This document shows, piece after piece, positions 6,948 to 15,016 of a DNA stretch of 23,383 bases. The stretch lies in the NCBI GenBank assembly GCA_024653225.1, contig JANLGA010000024.1, positions 1 to 23,383 of the forward strand, read 5' to 3'. Both the position numbers and the translations under genes were made by a program. Under the pieces are notes generated by a model. That model saw nothing but the letters and a program-made list of their open reading frames with translations, did no database searches and was not told where the DNA came from. This stretch comes from Bacillota bacterium. GTDB lineage: Bacteria; Bacillota; Sulfobacillia; JABLXB01. Within the stretch, counting starts at the first letter, position 1. Each line of letters starts with the position of its first letter.

Positions 6948-8237
6948 ATGCAAGCAGTGTACGAGCGGGGACGATGGATTCCTGTACACGCCGAAGCGGA
7001 CGTACTCGTCGTCGGAGGTGGAGTGGCCGGGTTTGCCGCCGCTCTGGCCGCAGCTCGACGCAACCTCTCGGTACTCATAATGGAGAGATACGGTTGGCTG
7101 GGAGGATTGGCGACCGGCGGGCTCGTCACGGCCTTCGAGCCCTATGACGACGGAGAGGGCGACCGAATCGTGGGCGGCATCGCCTACGAGCTGGCTAGGC
7201 GCCTCGTCGAGAAGGGCTGGGCGGTGATGCCCGGAGCCGAGTGGAATTCCACCGATCCTCGGGATATCAAGAAGTGGAAGAGTTGGGCCTCGGTAGGGTG
7301 GGCGGACAAGCGAGTCCGCCTTGTCCTGAACGTCAATCCCGAGTACATGAAACACGAGTGCAACATGATGCTCCGCGAGGCCGGCGCTCGCACACTCTTT
7401 CATAGCTGGGTCTCGGACGTGATAATGGACGGCAACAGGGTGAAGGGAGTCGTCTTCGAGAGCAAGTCGGGCAGGCGTGCGGTGCTGGCCAAGGTGGTCG
7501 TGGACGCGTCCGGGGACGGGGACGTGGCGGCGTGGTCGGGAGCCCCGTTCGTGGAGGATAAGCGCGGAACGGGGTTGGTGTTCTGGGTAGGGAACGTGGA
7601 CATTGACCGAGCCCTCGAGTTCCAGTACAACAACCCCGACGAGTTCAAGGCGAAGCTCACGGGTGTGCACGGATCGGTTTACTACATGCGGACAACGTGC
7701 GGCGGGATCGTCTGGTTCAACAACAGGTTCTACTCCATGAATGAGCTCGACGTTGACGAGTTGTCGAAGGCCGAGATTGACATGAGGGCGGAGATAGTCA
7801 AGGCCGTGGAGGCCTATCGGAGGGAAATCCCAGGCTTCGAACGCGCCGATCTCGTCCAGATTGCCCCGCAGCTCGGGGTCCGGTTGACGAGGATACTCAA
7901 GGGCAGGAACACTGTGACCAAGGCGAGCATTCGAGAAAGGGCTACATTCCCCGACTCGATAGGACGGGCGGGCCTGGACACCGAATACGGGATCTCCTTC
8001 CAGATACCCTACGGGGCCCTGTTACCGGAAGGCGTGGGCAACGTCATCGCCGCCGGCCGCTTCGTATCCAGCGACTTCTACGCCCAGGAGTACATAAGGC
8101 TCATACCCGCGTGCATGGTCACCGGGGAAGCGGCGGGTACAGCAGCGGCCCTGGCGGTCCGAAGGGGGGTCGATTTCGCCGGGATTGACGTCGCCGAGCT
8201 CCAGTCCGAACTGAGCAGATCCGGAGTCATTATCTGA
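6948..8237 (+). CDS. FAD-dependent oxidoreductase (FAD_oxidored/GidA-like Rossmann family)
   Basis: 429 residues. ADVLVVGGGVAGFAAALAAA near residue 23 is a classic FAD-binding Rossmann motif, followed by LIMERYGWLGGLATGGLV, the hallmark of the FAD-dependent oxidoreductase family that includes many uncharacterised catabolic dehydrogenases. VVVDASGDGDVAAWSGAPF and the C-terminal GNVIAAGRFVSSD and YIRLIPACMVTGEAAGTAAA match the usual FAD-contacting regions. No signal peptide is visible, so it should be cytosolic. AGGAGG (6934-6939) precedes the ATG by 8 nt. It is the first gene of the operon with the TRAP transporter 16 nt downstream, so it probably acts on the imported compound, for example oxidising a hydroxy acid or an amine (inference). 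The electron acceptor is not evident. Confidence 0.87.
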   Translation: MQAVYERGRWIPVHAEADVLVVGGGVAGFAAALAAARRNLSVLIMERYGWLGGLATGGLVTAFEPYDDGEGDRIVGGIAYELARRLVEKGWAVMPGAEWNSTDPRDIKKWKSWASVGWADKRVRLVLNVNPEYMKHECNMMLREAGARTLFHSWVSDVIMDGNRVKGVVFESKSGRRAVLAKVVVDASGDGDVAAWSGAPFVEDKRGTGLVFWVGNVDIDRALEFQYNNPDEFKAKLTGVHGSVYYMRTTCGGIVWFNNRFYSMNELDVDELSKAEIDMRAEIVKAVEAYRREIPGFERADLVQIAPQLGVRLTRILKGRNTVTKASIRERATFPDSIGRAGLDTEYGISFQIPYGALLPEGVGNVIAAGRFVSSDFYAQEYIRLIPACMVTGEAAGTAAALAVRRGVDFAGIDVAELQSELSRSGVII

Positions 8238-8253
8238 ATCGGAGGTATGAACC

Positions 8254-9348
8254 ATGAAGACAGGGAAGCATGCAAGACTCGTACTAACGTGGGCGGCCCT
8301 CATCCTTCTTGCGTGCCAGTTGGCTGCGTGTTCGGCGGGTGGAACCAAGTCCGAACCCGCAAAGCCGGAGACGACACCGGCCTCTCAACCCCAGGCCCCC
8401 GCCCAGGCTCCTCCCCAGGCGCCGGCACAGCCCGCCGCGCCCATCGTGCTCAAGGCGTCCAGCGGAGACCAGGACGACTATCCGGCGGTCAAGGGGCTCC
8501 TGAAGTTCGCGGAGCTCGTCGGCCAGAAAACCAATGGCAGGGTCAAGGTGGAGGTCTACACGAACGGAGCGCTCTACGGAGATCAGCAGGCCGAAGTGGA
8601 GGCGGCAAAGGCCGGGACGATCGCATTCTCGCTTCCTCAAGTGTCCGTGCTCAGCGCCTGGGAACCGAAGGCCGACTTCTTCGTGATGCCCTACCTCTTC
8701 AAGGATGTGTCCCACGCAGAGCGGGTCCTGGACAGCGAGATAGCGGCCAAGATATTCGGCGGCCTGGAAGCCAACGGTCTGAAGGTGATCGCCCACCTGA
8801 CGGGCGGAGGGATGAGGAGCTTCTACAATTCGAAGAAACCGATCAAGGTGCCGGATGACATCAAGGGCCTGAAGCTCAGGACGACGAAGTCCCCCCTGGC
8901 CAACGATGCGTTCGTCGCCCTCGGAGCGATTCCCACTCCCATAGCATGGGGTGAGCTCTACGCCGCCCTGCAGCAGAAGGTCGTTGACGGCGCGGAGCAC
9001 GCGCCGACAGACGTGTTGATGTACAAGTTCCACGAGGTATGCAAGTACTATTCGTTGGACGAACACACGTACGAACTGATGCCGCTGGTGGCCAGCACGA
9101 AAGTGCTGAACGGGCTTCCGGAGGACCTCAGGAACACGATCCTGGAATGCGCCAAGGAGGTCGTGCCGTACGTCCGCAACATCGCCAAGGAAGAGAGCGC
9201 GAAGGCCCTCGCGGAGATCGAGAAGAAGGCGGTGGTCGTGAAAGACGTTGACAAGGACGCGTTCGCCGAAAAGGTGAAGGCGGTGAACGCCAAGTACGCG
9301 GAGAAAATGGGGATGGACATCTTCAATGCAATCAACTCGATGCGCTGA
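8254..9348 (+). CDS. dctP: TRAP transporter substrate-binding lipoprotein (DctP family)
   Basis: 364 residues. A lipoprotein signal ends in the lipobox LAAC, with C26 as the acylation site, so the protein should be anchored to the outer face of the membrane. Residues 27-63 form a flexible Pro/Ala/Gln-rich tether. The mature domain is a DctP-type binding protein: VEVYTNGALYGDQQAEVEAA, then FFVMPYLFKD, then IKGLKLRTTKSPLANDAF, where R209 is the expected carboxylate-binding arginine, and IAWGELYAALQQKVVDGAEH. The ligand is therefore probably a carboxylate such as a sugar acid or hydroxy/oxo acid; the exact compound cannot be read from sequence. GGAGGT lies upstream of the ATG. A strong hairpin separates it from the permease genes and probably allows excess production of this subunit. 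Confidence 0.95.
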   Translation: MKTGKHARLVLTWAALILLACQLAACSAGGTKSEPAKPETTPASQPQAPAQAPPQAPAQPAAPIVLKASSGDQDDYPAVKGLLKFAELVGQKTNGRVKVEVYTNGALYGDQQAEVEAAKAGTIAFSLPQVSVLSAWEPKADFFVMPYLFKDVSHAERVLDSEIAAKIFGGLEANGLKVIAHLTGGGMRSFYNSKKPIKVPDDIKGLKLRTTKSPLANDAFVALGAIPTPIAWGELYAALQQKVVDGAEHAPTDVLMYKFHEVCKYYSLDEHTYELMPLVASTKVLNGLPEDLRNTILECAKEVVPYVRNIAKEESAKALAEIEKKAVVVKDVDKDAFAEKVKAVNAKYAEKMGMDIFNAINSMR

Positions 9349-9358
9349 ACGGACGAAA

Positions 9359-9384
9359 CCCCGGGGGCCCTCGAGCCCCCGGGG
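9359..9384 (+). terminator. Strong intercistronic hairpin between TRAP binding-protein and permease genes
   Basis: Bases 9359-9368 (CCCCGGGGGC) and 9375-9384 (GCCCCCGGGG) form a perfect 10-bp GC stem with the loop CCTCGA. No T-run follows and the downstream dctQ has its own GAAGGGA ribosome site, so partial termination or 3'-end protection of the dctP message is more likely than full termination. This would give high binding-protein and low permease output, as in many ABC/TRAP operons. Confidence 0.75.
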
Positions 9385-9402
9385 ACGAAGGAAGGGACCT
9401 GC

Positions 9403-9876
9403 ATGAACCGCGTAAGGGAGTCGCTAGGATACGTCGGGGCGCTGTCAACGCTAGTGGTGTGGGCGGTGACAACCCTCCAGGTGATAAGCCGGTACGTTAC
9501 GAAGAAGCCGATGGCGTTCCTTCCTGAAATATGCACGCTGGCCTTCGGGATGATGATCTTCCTCGGGTCGGCGCTCGTGCACCTCGAAGAGGGCCATATC
9601 GGCTTCGACCTGGTCATGCGGGCCGTCGAAGCCAGACGGCAACGGGCGGCGGCGATAGTGCGCTGCGCACTGCACCTGCTCATAGCCGCCTTCTCTCTCT
9701 TCCTGCTCTTCTCCGGCGTGCAGCTCCTGCGGGAAACCCAGCCCTCCAAGATGCCGCTGATGGGGATATCGAACGCGTGGAAGTACGCCTCCCTGCCCGT
9801 CGGTTCCCTCATCATCGCGCTCGGCTCGTTGGGCTACGTGGCGGGGAAGGCGTCCGGACGGGGGTGTGAACCGTGA
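9403..9876 (+). CDS. dctQ: TRAP transporter small permease (DctQ family)
   Basis: 157 residues with about four hydrophobic segments: residues ~9-27 (VGALSTLVVWAVTTLQV), ~42-60 (EICTLAFGMMIFLGSALVH), ~85-107 (ALHLLIAAFSLFLLFSGV) and ~130-150. ISRYVTKKPMAFLPEI fits the RY...P..W/F..E pattern that DctQ proteins carry between the first two helices, and HLEEGHIGFDLV fits the conserved H-x-x-x-DL. It should form the membrane complex with DctM. It overlaps the dctM start by 4 nt (GTGA), which indicates translational coupling. Confidence 0.93.
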   Translation: MNRVRESLGYVGALSTLVVWAVTTLQVISRYVTKKPMAFLPEICTLAFGMMIFLGSALVHLEEGHIGFDLVMRAVEARRQRAAAIVRCALHLLIAAFSLFLLFSGVQLLRETQPSKMPLMGISNAWKYASLPVGSLIIALGSLGYVAGKASGRGCEP

Positions 9877-11147
9877 CCCCGGGCGGTGCCATTCTCATAC
9901 TAGCCGCCTTCACGCTCATGTTCCTCCTCAACATGCCGATCGCCTTCGTCCTGGGCATGACCGGCGCGCTCGGCTTGATGCTCTGCTCCCCGGTCCCCAT
10001 ATCCACGTACGCCCAGGTGATGTCAACGGGCGTGGACTCCTTCCCGCTCGTCGCCATCCCACTCTTTGTGCTGGGCGGAATGCTGATGGGCGAATCCGGA
10101 ATGACGGATAAGCTGGTGAACTTCTCCAAGCTTCTCCTCGGACGCATACGGGGAGGGCTCCTCCTGGCGGCCGTGGCAACGGCCATGATGTTCGGGGCGA
10201 TCACGGGATCGGCCACTGCGGATGCGGCCGCGGTAGCCACCATCCTAATGCCCGCCATGCTGAGAGAGGGGTACAGCCGCGAGTTCTCGACGGCACTCAT
10301 CGCCGTCGCGGGGTGCCTCGGGGCGGTCATCCCCCCGAGTATCAACCTGGTCGTGGTGGGCTACCTGGCGGGGGTTTCGGTCTGGAAGCTGTTCATCGGC
10401 AGCATAGTCCCGGGTGTGGTGACGGGGATCGGGCTCATGGTGATCAGTTACTTCCACGCCGTCAGGTCGGGCTACCCGGTGTCGGAGCCGATCCGGCGCC
10501 CCCAGGCCGCCAGGGTATGCTGGGAAGCGATTGTCCCGCTCGCTATGCCCGCGATCATCCTGGGTGGCATCTACTCCGGGAAGTTCACCCCCACGGAGTC
10601 CGCGGCAATCGCGGCCACCTATGCCATCGTCGTGGGAGTCGTCAGGCGCAGCTTCACAGCCAAGGGCCTGTGCAGGAGCTTCAGGCAGACCGCTTCGATT
10701 GCGGCCGGTCCGCTCCTAATGGTCTCCACCGCCGGCCTCTTCAGCTACCTGATGGTCCTCTTGAAGGTACCGCAGATGCTCGTCGGCGCGATGCTGGGGT
10801 TGGGCCTCGGTCGAGCGGCGTTCCTGCTGTGCACCCAGATCGTGCTGTTCATAATCGGAATGCTCATGGACACGCTGCCCGCCATGATCATCTTGGTGCC
10901 GCTGCTGTTTCCGGTGGCCAAGAGCATGGGGATTGACCCGGTTCACTTCGGCGTGCTGATATCGTTCAACTGCAGTATGGCCATGGCGACGCCCCCGGTC
11001 GGTGTCGCCCTTTTCGCGGCGTGTTCCGTCTCGAAGGTAACAGTGGGCCGGGTGATGAAACCAATGCTTTGGCTGACGGCATACATCTTCCTCATGGTGC
11101 TGGTCGTCAGCTACGTGCCCGCGCTCAGTCTCATGCTCCTTACATGA
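9873..11147 (+). CDS. dctM: TRAP transporter large permease (DctM family)
   Basis: 424 residues with about twelve membrane segments and DctM landmarks: FVLGMTGALGLML, FPLVAIPLFVLGGMLMGESGM, GAITGSATADAAAVATI, then CLGAVIPPSINLVVVGYLAGVSV. In the second half, GGIYSGKFTPTESAAIAATYA and PPVGVALFAA match the ion- and substrate-translocating repeats. Start is GTG, overlapping the dctQ stop. Together with DctP and DctQ it forms a complete secondary transporter driven by a sodium or proton gradient, importing a carboxylate across the cytoplasmic membrane. Confidence 0.96.
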   Translation: MTPGGAILILAAFTLMFLLNMPIAFVLGMTGALGLMLCSPVPISTYAQVMSTGVDSFPLVAIPLFVLGGMLMGESGMTDKLVNFSKLLLGRIRGGLLLAAVATAMMFGAITGSATADAAAVATILMPAMLREGYSREFSTALIAVAGCLGAVIPPSINLVVVGYLAGVSVWKLFIGSIVPGVVTGIGLMVISYFHAVRSGYPVSEPIRRPQAARVCWEAIVPLAMPAIILGGIYSGKFTPTESAAIAATYAIVVGVVRRSFTAKGLCRSFRQTASIAAGPLLMVSTAGLFSYLMVLLKVPQMLVGAMLGLGLGRAAFLLCTQIVLFIIGMLMDTLPAMIILVPLLFPVAKSMGIDPVHFGVLISFNCSMAMATPPVGVALFAACSVSKVTVGRVMKPMLWLTAYIFLMVLVVSYVPALSLMLLT

Positions 11148-11172
11148 CAAATACGGAGGGTCCGGCAGGCTC

Positions 11173-11889
11173 ATGTTGGATTCAGTAGAACAGATCCGCA
11201 CCCAAAAGCTCACCGAGATAATCGCCGATAAGATAGTGGACCTCGTCAAGACGGGCGTACTGAAGCCCGGCGACAAGCTCCCCAGCGAGGCCGAACTCTG
11301 CAAGAAATTCGGGGTGAGCCGTTCGCCCCTGCGCGAGGCGTTGCGCTCGCTGGAGTACATCGGTTTGATTGACTCGCACCAGGGGGCGGGGCGGTTCATC
11401 GCACGCACCGCCCTGTTGTCGGTGGAAAGGGGCATAGACTGGAACGATGTATTGCGACACTCGCCCGTCGCTGAGCTCATGGAGGCGAGAAAGTACGTCG
11501 AGGTCCTGGCCTGCAGGCTGGCCGCGCAGCGCGCCACCGAGGACGACATATCGGCGATCGAAGAGATCCTTGGGCGGCTGGAGCAGCATCACTCCGACCA
11601 GTCGTTCTACTTCAGCGAAGAACTGAACCTGCACTTCGCCATAGCGGCCGCGGCCAAGAACAAGCCCATACTCGGGTTCATGCGGGCGCTCCTGGACGAG
11701 ATCTACAAGGAGTCCGAGAGGTTCAAGCGAACGGTCCCGCTGCTGTCCGAAGGGGCGTTGTCCCTGTTCAAGAAGCTGGTGGCCGCCCTGAAAGATGGCG
11801 ATTCCGACGGAGCCGCCGGTCTCATGCTGGACCACCTCGAGTCCGTCGAGGGGACCCTCCTGCCCGACGGGATGCCCGATGGGAAATGA
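11173..11889 (+). CDS. GntR-family transcriptional regulator, FadR/FCD subfamily
   Basis: 238 residues. The N-terminal winged helix-turn-helix spans about residues 10-78, with LKPGDKLPSEAELCKKFGVS and RSPLREALRSLEYIGLID as recognition landmarks and QGAGRFIA as the wing. The C-terminal all-helical FCD ligand domain (~90-230) includes a FYFSEELNLHFAIAAAAKNK stretch and a final DHLESVEG, giving candidate metal/ligand histidines. Such proteins bind carboxylates, often the substrate or an intermediate of the adjacent pathway. It lies within the operon between the transporter and aldolase genes, 25 nt after dctM, so it is likely autoregulated as the local repressor. The repeat/GTATAC element at 6895-6922 is the best candidate operator in the window. 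Confidence 0.93.
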   Translation: MLDSVEQIRTQKLTEIIADKIVDLVKTGVLKPGDKLPSEAELCKKFGVSRSPLREALRSLEYIGLIDSHQGAGRFIARTALLSVERGIDWNDVLRHSPVAELMEARKYVEVLACRLAAQRATEDDISAIEEILGRLEQHHSDQSFYFSEELNLHFAIAAAAKNKPILGFMRALLDEIYKESERFKRTVPLLSEGALSLFKKLVAALKDGDSDGAAGLMLDHLESVEGTLLPDGMPDGK

Positions 11890-11932
11890 ACCCGCGCTTG
11901 AGGCAATTCTCGCATCCGAGGAGAAGTGAAGA

Positions 11933-12823
11933 ATGCCAGCAATCGAAGGTGTCTACACAGTCATGGTCACACCGTTCAAGCGGAACGGGGATGTGGACTA
12001 CGAGGGGCTCAAAAAGAACGTCGAATGGCAGATAAGCCGGGGAATCCACGGGCTGCTTCCGCTGGGCAGCACGGGAGAATTCGCCGGCATGGAAGATGAC
12101 GAGAAGAAACAGGTGGCCGAGCTCGTGGTCCAGACGGCGAACGGAAGGGTGCCGGTCGCGGTGGGTACCACCGCGGAGACCACCGAGAAAACCATCGCAC
12201 TCACTCGGCACGCCAAGGAGATAGGCGCGGTCGGGGTGATGATCCTGCCGCCGTACTACTGCAAGCCGAGCCAGGAAGAAATGTACACTCACTTCGCGCG
12301 CATCGCCGATGCCGTGGACATACCGGTGATCATCTACAACAACCCCTGGAGTTCCGGTGTGGACATGCAGGCCGAAACGGTCGCGCGCCTCGCGGAATAC
12401 AGCCCGAACCTCCGGTACGTAAAGGAGTGCACCGCGGACATCAAGAGGCTGCGCGACATCCGGGTGCTGTGCGGCGACAAAGTGACGTTATTCTGCGGCT
12501 GGGAGGACCTCGCCTACGAGTCGTTCGTCATGGGCGCAAGGGGCTGGGTCTCCGTCATCGCCAACATCGCTCCGGGGATGGCGATGGAGCTGTACGATCT
12601 CGTCGCGCAGAAGAGGGATCTCGACAGGGGCTGGGAGCTGTACCGCGTGATGCTGCCGATGCTGAAGCAACTCGAGTATTCCGGCAAGCTTCATCAGACG
12701 CTGAAGTATTCGATGGACAGGATGGGACTGTGCGGCGGCATCACGAGGAGTCCCAAGTTGCCGCTCACTGAGGCGGACATGACAAAGATTGACGGAATGC
12801 TCGCATCCATGGGACTGGTTTGA
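11933..12823 (+). CDS. DapA/NanA-family class I aldolase (dihydrodipicolinate synthase superfamily)
   Basis: 296 residues, standard length for the family. A (beta/alpha)8 barrel enzyme with GSTGEF at 45-50 (substrate carboxylate loop), the proton-relay tyrosine Y135 in IIYNNPW, and the Schiff-base lysine K164 in RYVKEC. FCGWEDLAYESFVMGARGWVS fits the C-terminal barrel strands. The family includes dihydrodipicolinate synthase, N-acetylneuraminate lyase, 2-keto-3-deoxy-sugar-acid aldolases and aromatic hydratase-aldolases. All form a Schiff base with a 2-oxo acid. Placement after a TRAP transporter and directly before an aldehyde oxidoreductase argues for an aldolase that releases an aldehyde rather than a lysine-pathway enzyme. 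Symbol withheld because the substrate is unknown. A GGAGAAG site precedes the ATG. Confidence 0.9.
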   Translation: MPAIEGVYTVMVTPFKRNGDVDYEGLKKNVEWQISRGIHGLLPLGSTGEFAGMEDDEKKQVAELVVQTANGRVPVAVGTTAETTEKTIALTRHAKEIGAVGVMILPPYYCKPSQEEMYTHFARIADAVDIPVIIYNNPWSSGVDMQAETVARLAEYSPNLRYVKECTADIKRLRDIRVLCGDKVTLFCGWEDLAYESFVMGARGWVSVIANIAPGMAMELYDLVAQKRDLDRGWELYRVMLPMLKQLEYSGKLHQTLKYSMDRMGLCGGITRSPKLPLTEADMTKIDGMLASMGLV

Positions 12824-12864
12824 CGTCATTTCACGAATCGGGGCTTGCGGGAGGAGAACGTCCG

Positions 12865-14736
12865 GTGGGCAACGGGTATTGGAACAGGGTGCTTCGAGTC
12901 GATCTCTCGGCGGGAAGGACGTGGACCGAAACCGTCGGGGACGAGGTGTGGAAGGCATTCACCGGCGGTTCCGGCTACGGCGCAAAGGTGATTCTAGAAG
13001 AGGCGACCGCCGAGACCGACCCGCTGGGACCGGAGAACCCGCTGGTGTTCGCGGTGGGCGCGTACCAGGCGGGATTCAACCCGGGAAATGCCAAGTGGTC
13101 GGTCGTCGCCAAGTCGCCGCTGACCGGAACCTACGGCGATTCGGCCGGAGGGGCCGACTTCGGTGTGGCACTCAAGAGGGCGGGTTACGACGCACTCGTC
13201 GTGAAGGGAGCAGCGGACCGCCCAGTCTATCTCGTCGTTGACGAAGACAGGGTGGAAATAAGGGACGCGGAGAATCTCTGGGGGCTGGACGCATACGACG
13301 CGACGGACGCGGTCAAGGCGGCCGAGAAAGACAGTCGCTACTCGGTGGCTTGCATCGGGCCCGCCGGCGAGAGGCTCGTGAAGATCGCTTGCATCGTGGC
13401 CGATGGGCACAGCTTCGCCGGCAGGTGCGGGCTCGGGGCGGTCATGGGGTCGAAGAGGCTGAAGGCGGTCGCCGTCAAGGGCAATGGGTCCGTGCAGGTG
13501 GCGGACCCGGAAGGGGTTAAGCGCCTCTCCAGACGGCTTTTCCGGGAAATCGCCGCGGCGGCCCGAGCGAACGGCCTGAGGGAACACGGGACCCCCAACC
13601 TGTGCATCACGGCCGAGGCGTTCGGCGACATGCCCATCAAGTACTGGTCCGGCGATGTCTGGCCCGAGGGGGCCAAGAAGATCGGTGCGCCCAACTACAC
13701 CGAGGTCCTGAAGGCGAAGCCGCTTCCCTGCGCCAATTGCCCCGCCGGTTGCCACAGGATCGTGGAGGTGACCGAACCGGCCGAGTACGCGGTGAGGGGC
13801 CCCGGGCCCGAGTACGAAACGCTCGGCATGTTGGGGTCGAATCTCCTCATAGACGACCCGAAGGCGATAGCGAAGGCGAATGACGTGTGCAATAGGCTCG
13901 GGATCGACACGATCTCGGCGGGGGGTTGCGTGGGCTTCGCGATGGAGTGCTTCGAGAGGGGATGGCTCTCGAGGGAAGAAACTGGCATTGACCTGGCGTG
14001 GGGCGATGGCGACGCGGCCATCGAACTCCTGGCGCAGATCGGTCGAAGGGATGGCTTCGGGGCCGTCTTCGCCGACGGAACACTAGCCGCCGCGAAGAAG
14101 ATGCATCCCGAGGCCGAGAGACTTGTCGCGCACGTGAAGGGGCTGGATCTTCCCGCCCACGACGCGCGGGCTTGCTGGAGCCTGGCGGTGAATTATGCCA
14201 CCAGCACCCGCGGGGCGTGCCACATGAGGGGGGCGGTCGAGGATGTCGAGATGGGCGGGTTCTTCGTGCCCGAGCTCGGCATAGTGAAGGACTGGTCCCG
14301 CTTCTTCGTCCCCGAGCACAAGTCGGAGCTCGCGGTGAAGCTCCAGGATTACGGCACGTGGATGAACTCCCTCGTGATATGCGCCTTCATGGTGGATGGC
14401 GGGGAACTGAGCATGACCTCCCTGGTCGAGCTATTCAACGCCGTGACAGGGTGGGGTTGGTCCATTGACGATGCGATGAAGGCCGGCGCCCGCATATTCA
14501 ATGCTCAGCGACTGGTCAATCTCAGGGACGGTCACGGGCGGCACACGGACACGATACCCCTGAAGATGACGATCCCGGCCATGGATGGCTTCAGGGCGGG
14601 TAAGGCGCCCGTCCCGTTCGATGCTTATCTCAATGAGTATTACGCACTCAGGCGATGGGACGAACGCGGGAGGCCGACGAGGGAGTGCCTCGAAGACCTG
14701 GGGTTACTGGATTACGCCGCGGCCGCGGGAATCTGA
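12865..14736 (+). CDS. Tungsten-type aldehyde:ferredoxin oxidoreductase (AOR family)
   Basis: 623 residues from the GTG at 12865, typical of AOR. This start has GGGAGGAG (12849-12856) 8 nt upstream and gives the family opening GYWNRVLRVDLSAG; the longer TTG start at 12820 merely overlaps the aldolase stop as TTGA. The N-terminal AOR domain holds NPGNAKWSVVAKSPLTGTYG. The 4Fe-4S ligands are C289, C292 and C296 in CANCPAGC plus C506 in NSLVIC, the same spacing as in Pyrococcus AOR. The bis-pterin-contacting loops read NRLGID (343-348) and NSLVIC (501-506), both with Asn where Asp is common. It oxidises an aldehyde to a carboxylate and reduces ferredoxin. Gene order suggests the aldehyde comes from the preceding aldolase (inference). 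Confidence 0.92.
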   Translation: MGNGYWNRVLRVDLSAGRTWTETVGDEVWKAFTGGSGYGAKVILEEATAETDPLGPENPLVFAVGAYQAGFNPGNAKWSVVAKSPLTGTYGDSAGGADFGVALKRAGYDALVVKGAADRPVYLVVDEDRVEIRDAENLWGLDAYDATDAVKAAEKDSRYSVACIGPAGERLVKIACIVADGHSFAGRCGLGAVMGSKRLKAVAVKGNGSVQVADPEGVKRLSRRLFREIAAAARANGLREHGTPNLCITAEAFGDMPIKYWSGDVWPEGAKKIGAPNYTEVLKAKPLPCANCPAGCHRIVEVTEPAEYAVRGPGPEYETLGMLGSNLLIDDPKAIAKANDVCNRLGIDTISAGGCVGFAMECFERGWLSREETGIDLAWGDGDAAIELLAQIGRRDGFGAVFADGTLAAAKKMHPEAERLVAHVKGLDLPAHDARACWSLAVNYATSTRGACHMRGAVEDVEMGGFFVPELGIVKDWSRFFVPEHKSELAVKLQDYGTWMNSLVICAFMVDGGELSMTSLVELFNAVTGWGWSIDDAMKAGARIFNAQRLVNLRDGHGRHTDTIPLKMTIPAMDGFRAGKAPVPFDAYLNEYYALRRWDERGRPTRECLEDLGLLDYAAAAGI

Positions 14737-14772
14737 TATCGAGCTGCCGCAGGGGGACGGAAGGAGGGCGCG

Positions 14773-15012
14773 ATGGCGGAGGACTTGGTGAGGGTTTCCG
14801 TCAGGTTCTTCGGATCCTTGGTGGAGTCCCATGGCGAGAGGCGGGCAGTGGAGCTGACGCCTCCGGCCACCGTGAAGGACCTGTTGAAGGCATTGGGCCT
14901 CTCCGAGGGCGGGATTTCGGTGGCCGTAGTTAACGGCGTGCAGGTGACGCTGAACGAGGAGCTGGCCGACGGCGCGTCGGTCATGCTCGTGCCCCCGGTC
15001 ATAGGAGGGTAG
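14773..15012 (+). CDS. MoaD/ThiS-family sulfur-carrier protein, AOR-linked
   Basis: 79 residues with a beta-grasp ubiquitin-like fold. RVSVRFFGSLVESHG opens the domain, TVKDLLKALGL and VAVVNGVQVTLNEELADG follow, and the chain ends in the adenylation/thiocarboxylation tail VPPVIGG, with a C-terminal Gly-Gly. Such proteins donate sulfur for the dithiolene of molybdo/tungstopterin. It lies 36 nt after the aldehyde oxidoreductase with AAGGAGGG before the ATG, so it is probably dedicated to cofactor assembly for that enzyme. The activating MoeB/ThiF-type enzyme is not in the window. ThiS-type or other sulfur-carrier roles cannot be excluded. Confidence 0.9.
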   Translation: MAEDLVRVSVRFFGSLVESHGERRAVELTPPATVKDLLKALGLSEGGISVAVVNGVQVTLNEELADGASVMLVPPVIGG

Positions 15013-15016
15013 GTGA

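Noticed and set aside
12820..12864. TTG start of the AOR gene overlapping the aldolase stop
   Set aside because: It adds 15 non-family residues and lacks a properly spaced ribosome site; GTG 12865 has GGGAGGAG 8 nt upstream and gives the canonical N-terminus.
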